Shown here: positions 5,625-9,621 of the stretch, piece by piece
Position numbering within the stretch: the first letter of the stretch is position 1
How the letters are laid out: every line of letters starts with the position of its first letter
Source of the DNA: an uncultured Altererythrobacter sp.
GTDB taxonomy: Bacteria; Pseudomonadota; Alphaproteobacteria; Sphingomonadales; Sphingomonadaceae
Direction of reading: 5' to 3'
Length of the DNA stretch: 9,621 nucleotides
Assembly: GCA_946886175.1 (NCBI GenBank)
Contig: CAMPIA010000034.1
Location: forward strand, 1 to 9,621
Position numbers and translations under genes: made by a program
The notes under the pieces: generated by a model
Database searches by the model: none
What the model was told of the DNA's origin: nothing
The model's input: the letters and a program-made list of their open reading frames with translations, nothing else

Positions 5625-7320
5625 AGCGTTGTTCGGCGACATACTGGCCGGGCGCCGGATCGAGCGGCTTGAACTTCCGGTTGCCCGGCGATTTGGGCGC
5701 CCGGGTCTTTTTGCCCGAGCGGGCCTGGAGCCAGTCGATCCAGAACGGCCACCAACTGCCCGCGACTTCCTCCGTTCCCTTCAGCCATTCGTCGGCGGCA
5801 GGGGGAAGGGCCGCGTCGGCGTCCTTCTGGACGTAGTACTTCGCCTTGGGATTGCCGGGCGGGTTGAGGATCGCCTGCATGTGGCCCGAATGGCTGAGGA
5901 CGTAAGTGACGTCGTCCGAACCGAACAGCTGCGTCGAGCGGTAGGTCGCCTTCCACGGGGTGATATGATCGGTCACCCCGCCGAGGACGAACAGCGGTGC
6001 ATCGACCTTGGACAGGTCGATCGCATGGCCGGCCATCTCGACCTCGCCCTGCTTCGTGAAGGCGAGCGTTTCGAACAGGTGGAGGAAATCGCCCATCAGG
6101 CTGGCCGACAGGTTGGTCGCATCGGCATTCCAGAACAGCACGTCGAACGCCGGCGGATCCTCGCCGAGCAGGTAGTTGTTGATGACATAGTTCCAGATCA
6201 GGTCGTTCGGCCGCAGCCACGCAAACCCGCGCGCGAGGTCGTCGCCCGCGATCACGCCCTTTTTCGCCGCGCGGCGCTTGGCCAGTTGCATGCCGTTCTC
6301 GGTCATCAGCGAGCCGGCCTCGATATCGTTCTGCTTGGGGTGCAGCACGCAGACCATCAGCGTCAGCGCGCCGAGCAGGTCGCTCTTGTCCGCCGCCAGC
6401 GCGCTCGCCAGCACCGCGGCTGTCTGGCCGCCCGAGCAGCCGGCCGAGACGTTCACCGTATCCGCCCCGGTGATCGCGGCGACGGCGTCGAGCGCCTCGC
6501 GGCACGAGGCGATGTATTCGTCCATTCCCCACACGCCCTGATCCTTCGAGGGATTGCGCCACGAGATCACGAACGTCTGGATGCCGTTGTCGAGTTGATA
6601 TTTCACGACCGACTTGTCGGGCGACAAGTCGTTGATATACATCTTATTTATCTGCGGCGGGATGGTCAGCTGCGGCACCGAGAAAACCTCGGCGGTGGTC
6701 GGCGCGTAATGGATCAGCTCCATCATCTCGGTCCGCAGCACGACCGCGCCCTTCGAGGTCGCGATGTTCTCGCCCAGCTTGAACGGGCGCTTGTCCACCT
6801 GGCTGACCATGCCCTTGTTGTGGACCATGTCCTGATACGCGTTCTTGAGCCCCTTCACGAGGCTCAGGCCGCCGCTGTCGATCAGCCGCTTCTGCGCGGT
6901 GGGGTTGCCCGCCAGCGTGTTGGTCGGCGAGAGGCCGTCGATGATGATGTTGGAGATGAAATTGGCCCGGTCGCGCTCGATCTCGTCGAGGTCGAGTTCG
7001 GCAAGCCAGCCGCGCATCCCCTTCTGCACCGCGAGATAATACTGCGCGCCGGCGCGGAAGAACGGATTGTATTGCCAGGCAGGGTCCATGAAGCGCTTGT
7101 CGCGTGGATCGGGCGCGAGGTCGGACTTGCCGGACATGATCTTCACCATGTCCTCGCCCATCGCCTGCGCGTGCTTCATCGTGCGCTGCGGGTCGGATGC
7201 GGTTTCGCGGAGCAGCAGCGCGATGGCGCCGACGAAATCCTCGCGCGCCAGCCCGATCAGCGGGCCGAGCGCCGTGGTCGATTGCGCCGCCTCGTTTTCG
7301 AGTCTGGTCCCGCCTGCCAT
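5623..7320 (-). CDS. phaC: class II poly(3-hydroxyalkanoate) synthase
   Basis: A 565-residue synthase that polymerises (R)-3-hydroxyacyl-CoA into polyester at granule surfaces. It tracks the Pseudomonas medium-chain enzymes (about 559 residues) along its whole length: ALGPLIGLAREDF (17-29), PPQINKMYINDLSPDKS (221-237), SWRNPSK (253-259), FAWLRPNDLIWNY (366-378), NNYLLG (381-386), ILNPPGNPKA (484-493), and an ending like the Pseudomonas GTYVHER. The triad is Cys295, Asp451 (TDHITPW) and His480 (SHSGH), almost the same numbering as Pseudomonas 296/452/480. The lipase-like box reads AGCSGG instead of GACSGG. Start 7320 is chosen for GGAGG 5 nt upstream and because the N-terminus then aligns with Pseudomonas PhaC. 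ATG 7341, ATG 7356 and TTG 7380 are in frame but lack a well-placed site. It heads the leftward unit; no phasin, phaD or second synthase is in view. Confidence 0.94.
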   Translation of the reverse strand: MAGGTRLENEAAQSTTALGPLIGLAREDFVGAIALLLRETASDPQRTMKHAQAMGEDMVKIMSGKSDLAPDPRDKRFMDPAWQYNPFFRAGAQYYLAVQKGMRGWLAELDLDEIERDRANFISNIIIDGLSPTNTLAGNPTAQKRLIDSGGLSLVKGLKNAYQDMVHNKGMVSQVDKRPFKLGENIATSKGAVVLRTEMMELIHYAPTTAEVFSVPQLTIPPQINKMYINDLSPDKSVVKYQLDNGIQTFVISWRNPSKDQGVWGMDEYIASCREALDAVAAITGADTVNVSAGCSGGQTAAVLASALAADKSDLLGALTLMVCVLHPKQNDIEAGSLMTENGMQLAKRRAAKKGVIAGDDLARGFAWLRPNDLIWNYVINNYLLGEDPPAFDVLFWNADATNLSASLMGDFLHLFETLAFTKQGEVEMAGHAIDLSKVDAPLFVLGGVTDHITPWKATYRSTQLFGSDDVTYVLSHSGHMQAILNPPGNPKAKYYVQKDADAALPPAADEWLKGTEEVAGSWWPFWIDWLQARSGKKTRAPKSPGNRKFKPLDPAPGQYVAEQR

Positions 7321-7325
7321 CCATT

Positions 7326-7330
7326 CCTCC
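7326..7330 (-). promoter_or_regulatory. ribosome binding site deciding the phaC start
   Basis: GGAGG on the - strand, five nt before ATG 7320. The upstream in-frame codons ATG 7341, ATG 7356 and TTG 7380 have no comparable site at a normal distance; AAGGGG lies 13 nt before ATG 7356, which is long. Confidence 0.55.
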
Positions 7331-7345
7331 GCGGCAGTCATCCGT

Positions 7346-7355
7346 TGACGCGTCA
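7346..7355. promoter_or_regulatory. 10-bp perfect palindrome TGACGCGTCA upstream of phaC, possible operator
   Basis: TGACGCGTCA equals its own reverse complement and ends 26 nt before the chosen phaC start. It overlaps the -10 position of the candidate phaC promoter, a usual place for a dimeric repressor. If phaC instead starts at 7356, the palindrome would be coding. No regulator gene is in the window. Confidence 0.4.
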
Positions 7356-7380
7356 TGCACGGCCCGAATCCCCTTGGCAA
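7352..7380 (-). promoter_or_regulatory. candidate sigma-70-type promoter of phaC
   Basis: On the - strand TTGCCA (7380-7375) matches TTGACA at 5 of 6 bases. It is followed after exactly 17 nt by CATGAC (7357-7352), which matches TATAAT at only 3 of 6. Transcription would start near 7344, giving a leader of about 25 nt before ATG 7320. A second palindrome, CCTTG-G-CAAGG (7372-7382), covers the -35 box. The weak -10 makes this tentative. Confidence 0.3.
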
Positions 7381-7427
7381 GGCGGCGCTCTCGGCGGGCG
7401 GACGGGCTGGCCCGCGCCGGGCGCCGA

Positions 7428-7442
7428 TTAACCGTTCCTCAA
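7428..7442 (+). promoter_or_regulatory. near-consensus CtrA box upstream of the GGDEF-EAL gene
   Basis: TTAA-N7-TCAA (7428-7431 and 7439-7442) differs at one base from the alphaproteobacterial CtrA consensus TTAA-N7-TTAA. It stands out in an otherwise very GC-rich stretch. It ends 12 nt before the ATG at 7455, so transcription would have to start within or just after it, or the true start codon is further in. Only one site is seen. Confidence 0.3.
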
Positions 7443-7454
7443 TCGGGCTCGGGC

Positions 7455-9621
7455 ATGGCCGGCGTCATGGGCGGATTGCCAGTGAAGTCGGCAGCAGGGC
7501 CGGAATGGGCCGGAGAAGGGCGATCGGCTCCCGCGCCCGTGCGCGCCGAGTTGCGCGAGGTCGCCGCCGAGGCGATGCCCGGTCCGGGCGAGCGCCGCGC
7601 CGAGGCGGACCGGCGCGAGATCAAGCGGACCAAAGTCTCCGCGCTCACCGCCCAGCCCGAGGTCGTCACGCCGACGTTCTTCTGGATGGGCGCCGCCATC
7701 GCCATCGCCTTCATCCTGTCCGGCGTCGCCACGCTTTCGGTTCCGCCGCTGCTCGCGATCCTGTGCGCGGTCGCCGCGGTCGGTTTTGCCGCGGCGGGCA
7801 AGCCCGTGAACGCCTGGGGCGAGCGCGAGGAGCGCGATCCGCAGGCCAAGCTGGCGTGCGGTGTCGCGCTCGCTCTGCTCTCGTCCGCGCTCGCCGGGCT
7901 GGCGCTCGCCGACTGGATGTACGCCGGGGGGCTCGACTGGCGCATCGGCGTCGCCGCGCTGGTGACCATCAACATCCTCTTCGCTGCATTGCTCAGCGGC
8001 CGGATCGGGCTGGTCTTCGTCACGAAGCTGGGCTGCTGGACCCCGGTCGCGGTCGTCGACGGCTCGCCCTACGCCTATCTGGGCCTCGCCGCGGCAGCGA
8101 TCGCGGGCGCGCTGGTCACGCTGCACCAGGCGCGGTTCGACCGCGCGAGAGCGGAAGAAGACGAAGCGCAGGCGCGCATCCGCGACCGCGCGCAATCGAT
8201 CCTCAACGATTACGAGGAAACCGGCCAGGGCTGGTTCTGGGAGACCGATCGCCGCGGAAATCTCAGCTATCTCTCCGCCGCGGTCGCACGCGCCATCGGC
8301 CGCCCGGCCGACGATCTCGTCGGCCGTCCGTTCGCCAAGCTGTTCGACCTTGGCGACGAGAATCGCGAAGGCGAACGAACGCTGACGTTCCATCTTTCCG
8401 CGCGATCCTCGTTTCAGGAACTCGCGGTCAAGGCCGCGGTCCCGGGCGAGGAGCGCTGGTGGTCGGTCAACGGCCGACCGATCTACGACGGTTTTCGCAA
8501 TTTCTGCGGGTTTCGCGGCTCGGGGACCGACCTTACCGAGAAGAAACGCAGCGTGGAGAACGCGACGCGGCTGGCGCAATACGATTCGCTGACCGGCCTC
8601 GCCAACCGCTTCCAGATGTCGCAGACGCTCGAGAAGATTCTCTCCAGCCCGCAGGAGCGCGAGCGCGAATGCGCGATCTTCCTGCTCGATCTCGACCGGT
8701 TCAAGCACGTCAACGACACGCTCGGCCATCCGGCTGGCGACGCGCTTCTGAAACAGGTGGCGCAGCGGCTCGAGCGCGCAGTGGGCAAGGCCGGCCGCGT
8801 CGGCCGCCTGGGCGGCGACGAGTTCGAGGTCGTCGTTCCGGGCCGTCCCGCGCGCAACCAGCTCGGGCATCTGGCGCAGGAGATCATCCACGCACTGTCG
8901 CAGCCCTATTCGATCGAAGGGCAGCGCGTGGCGATCGGGGTGTCGGTGGGCATCGCGCTGTCGCCCGACGACGGGGTGACGACCGAGTCGCTGATCCGCA
9001 ACGCCGACCTGTCGCTCTATGCGGCCAAGGACGCCGGGCGCGGCCGATATCATTTCTATTCGAACGATCTGCACACGGCCGCCGAGGAGCGCAGCGAACT
9101 CGAGCAGGACTTGCGCGACGCGATCGTGGGCGGCGATCTCGAACTGCATTACCAGCCGGTGATCCACGCCGCGACCGAGCGGATCGCCGGGTTCGAGGCG
9201 CTGCTGCGCTGGAACCATCCCAAGCGCGGGTGGCTGTCGCCGGACAAGTTCATTCCGATCGCCGAGGATACGGGCTTGATCGCCGCGATCGGCGAATGGG
9301 CGATCCGCACGGCCTGTCACGCATTGTCGCGCTGGCCGGAGGAGGTCCGCTGCGCGGTCAACGTCTCGCCGTTGCAGTTCGCCAACCCGCAGTTGCCGAT
9401 GGTGATCACCCACGCAATCGCGCAGGCCGGGATCGATCCCACGCGGCTCGAACTCGAAATCACCGAAAGCGTGTTCCTCGACGACGATGCCGACAACGAA
9501 GCGATGTTCGCGGCGCTGAAGCGGATCGGCGTTCGCCTGGCGCTCGACGATTTCGGCACCGGCTATTCGTCGCTCGGCTATCTGAAGAAGGCGCCGTTCG
9601 ACAAGATCAAGATCGACCAGA
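7455..9621 (+). CDS. membrane-anchored PAS-GGDEF-EAL cyclic-di-GMP signalling protein (3' end outside window)
   Basis: Open to the window edge; 722 residues are visible. Domain order: a hydrophilic N-terminal tail (1-72); about five hydrophobic segments (near 75-95, 96-115, 133-157, 164-190, 206-225); a charged linker; a PAS-like domain (about 255-370, starting near GQGWFWETD); GGDEF from DSLTGLANR (377); and EAL. The cyclase motif is intact (RLGGDEF 451-457), but the inhibitory RxxD site is GKAG (444-447), so product inhibition there is unlikely. The EAL domain keeps FEALLRW (Glu581), NVSPLQF (636-642), ELEITES (666-672), DDFGTGYSS (698-706) and KIKIDQ at the edge, so phosphodiesterase activity is plausible. 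The protein probably makes and/or breaks c-di-GMP at the inner membrane. The membrane part matches no named sensor domain I recognise. ATG 7455 lacks a clear ribosome site; ATG 7467 and GTG 7482 are alternatives. It diverges from phaC. Confidence 0.93.
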   Translation, partial: MAGVMGGLPVKSAAGPEWAGEGRSAPAPVRAELREVAAEAMPGPGERRAEADRREIKRTKVSALTAQPEVVTPTFFWMGAAIAIAFILSGVATLSVPPLLAILCAVAAVGFAAAGKPVNAWGEREERDPQAKLACGVALALLSSALAGLALADWMYAGGLDWRIGVAALVTINILFAALLSGRIGLVFVTKLGCWTPVAVVDGSPYAYLGLAAAAIAGALVTLHQARFDRARAEEDEAQARIRDRAQSILNDYEETGQGWFWETDRRGNLSYLSAAVARAIGRPADDLVGRPFAKLFDLGDENREGERTLTFHLSARSSFQELAVKAAVPGEERWWSVNGRPIYDGFRNFCGFRGSGTDLTEKKRSVENATRLAQYDSLTGLANRFQMSQTLEKILSSPQERERECAIFLLDLDRFKHVNDTLGHPAGDALLKQVAQRLERAVGKAGRVGRLGGDEFEVVVPGRPARNQLGHLAQEIIHALSQPYSIEGQRVAIGVSVGIALSPDDGVTTESLIRNADLSLYAAKDAGRGRYHFYSNDLHTAAEERSELEQDLRDAIVGGDLELHYQPVIHAATERIAGFEALLRWNHPKRGWLSPDKFIPIAEDTGLIAAIGEWAIRTACHALSRWPEEVRCAVNVSPLQFANPQLPMVITHAIAQAGIDPTRLELEITESVFLDDDADNEAMFAALKRIGVRLALDDFGTGYSSLGYLKKAPFDKIKIDQ

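Noticed and set aside
7394..7415. GC-rich hairpin GCGGGC/GCCCGC in the divergent intergenic region
   Set aside because: In such GC-rich sequence a 6-bp stem with a 10-nt loop is expected by chance, and no T run or gene end lies beside it.
5416..7431. 671-codon open frame on the + strand opposite phaC
   Set aside because: It is an antisense shadow of phaC, whose catalytic motifs are all on the - strand; the composition is typical of a shadow frame.
7428..9413. 661-codon open frame on the - strand opposite the GGDEF-EAL gene
   Set aside because: It is an antisense shadow; the + strand frame carries PAS, GGDEF and EAL motifs in order.
1..9621. Mobile element, prophage, CRISPR, tRNA or toxin-antitoxin content
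   Set aside because: No transposase or integrase motif, terminal repeats, spacer-repeat array or tRNA-like fold was seen. Every large gene belongs to a metabolic, replication or signalling family.

Overview
The window is GC-rich and densely coded, and it looks like chromosomal DNA of an alphaproteobacterium. The most likely group is the Sphingomonadales (Sphingomonas, Novosphingobium, Sphingopyxis or Erythrobacter type). This is inferred from codon use, the stand-alone end of dnaN, and protein families seen often in that group; no species marker is present.

Layout from left to right. (1) Positions 1-362 hold the last 119 codons of dnaN (DNA polymerase III sliding clamp) on the + strand. (2) Positions 363-601 are a gap between converging genes. 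It carries no convincing gene but is packed with inverted repeats: a weak terminator-like hairpin, then three consecutive stem-loops. (3) Positions 602-7320 hold five genes on the - strand. In transcription order they are a class II (Pseudomonas-type, medium-chain-length) polyhydroxyalkanoate synthase phaC, an intracellular PHA depolymerase phaZ, an FprA/adrenodoxin-reductase-type ferredoxin-NADP+ reductase, a D-aminoacylase-family amidohydrolase, and a zinc-independent MDR oxidoreductase. Junctions are a 10-nt gap, a TGATG overlap, a 97-nt start-to-stop interval holding repeats, and an ATGA overlap. So there are two tight units, phaC-phaZ-fprA and amidohydrolase-MDR, which may or may not share a transcript. 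(4) Positions 7321-7454 are a divergent intergenic region with two short palindromes on a candidate phaC promoter and a near-consensus CtrA box in front of the rightward gene. (5) From 7455 to the right edge runs a membrane-anchored PAS-GGDEF-EAL cyclic-di-GMP protein, cut off by the window.

PhaC polymerises (R)-3-hydroxyacyl-CoA into storage polyester and PhaZ remobilises it. The ferredoxin reductase in the same tight unit ties the locus to NADPH/ferredoxin redox traffic, with no ferredoxin or P450 gene in view. The roles of the amidohydrolase and MDR enzyme in this setting are not known from the sequence. The most noteworthy points are a Pseudomonas-like phaC-phaZ pair in an apparent alphaproteobacterium, its transposed lipase box (Ala-Gly-Cys in place of Gly-Ala-Cys), its linkage to fprA, and the undescribed stem-loop cluster beside dnaN. 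No insertion sequence, CRISPR array, tRNA or rRNA was seen.
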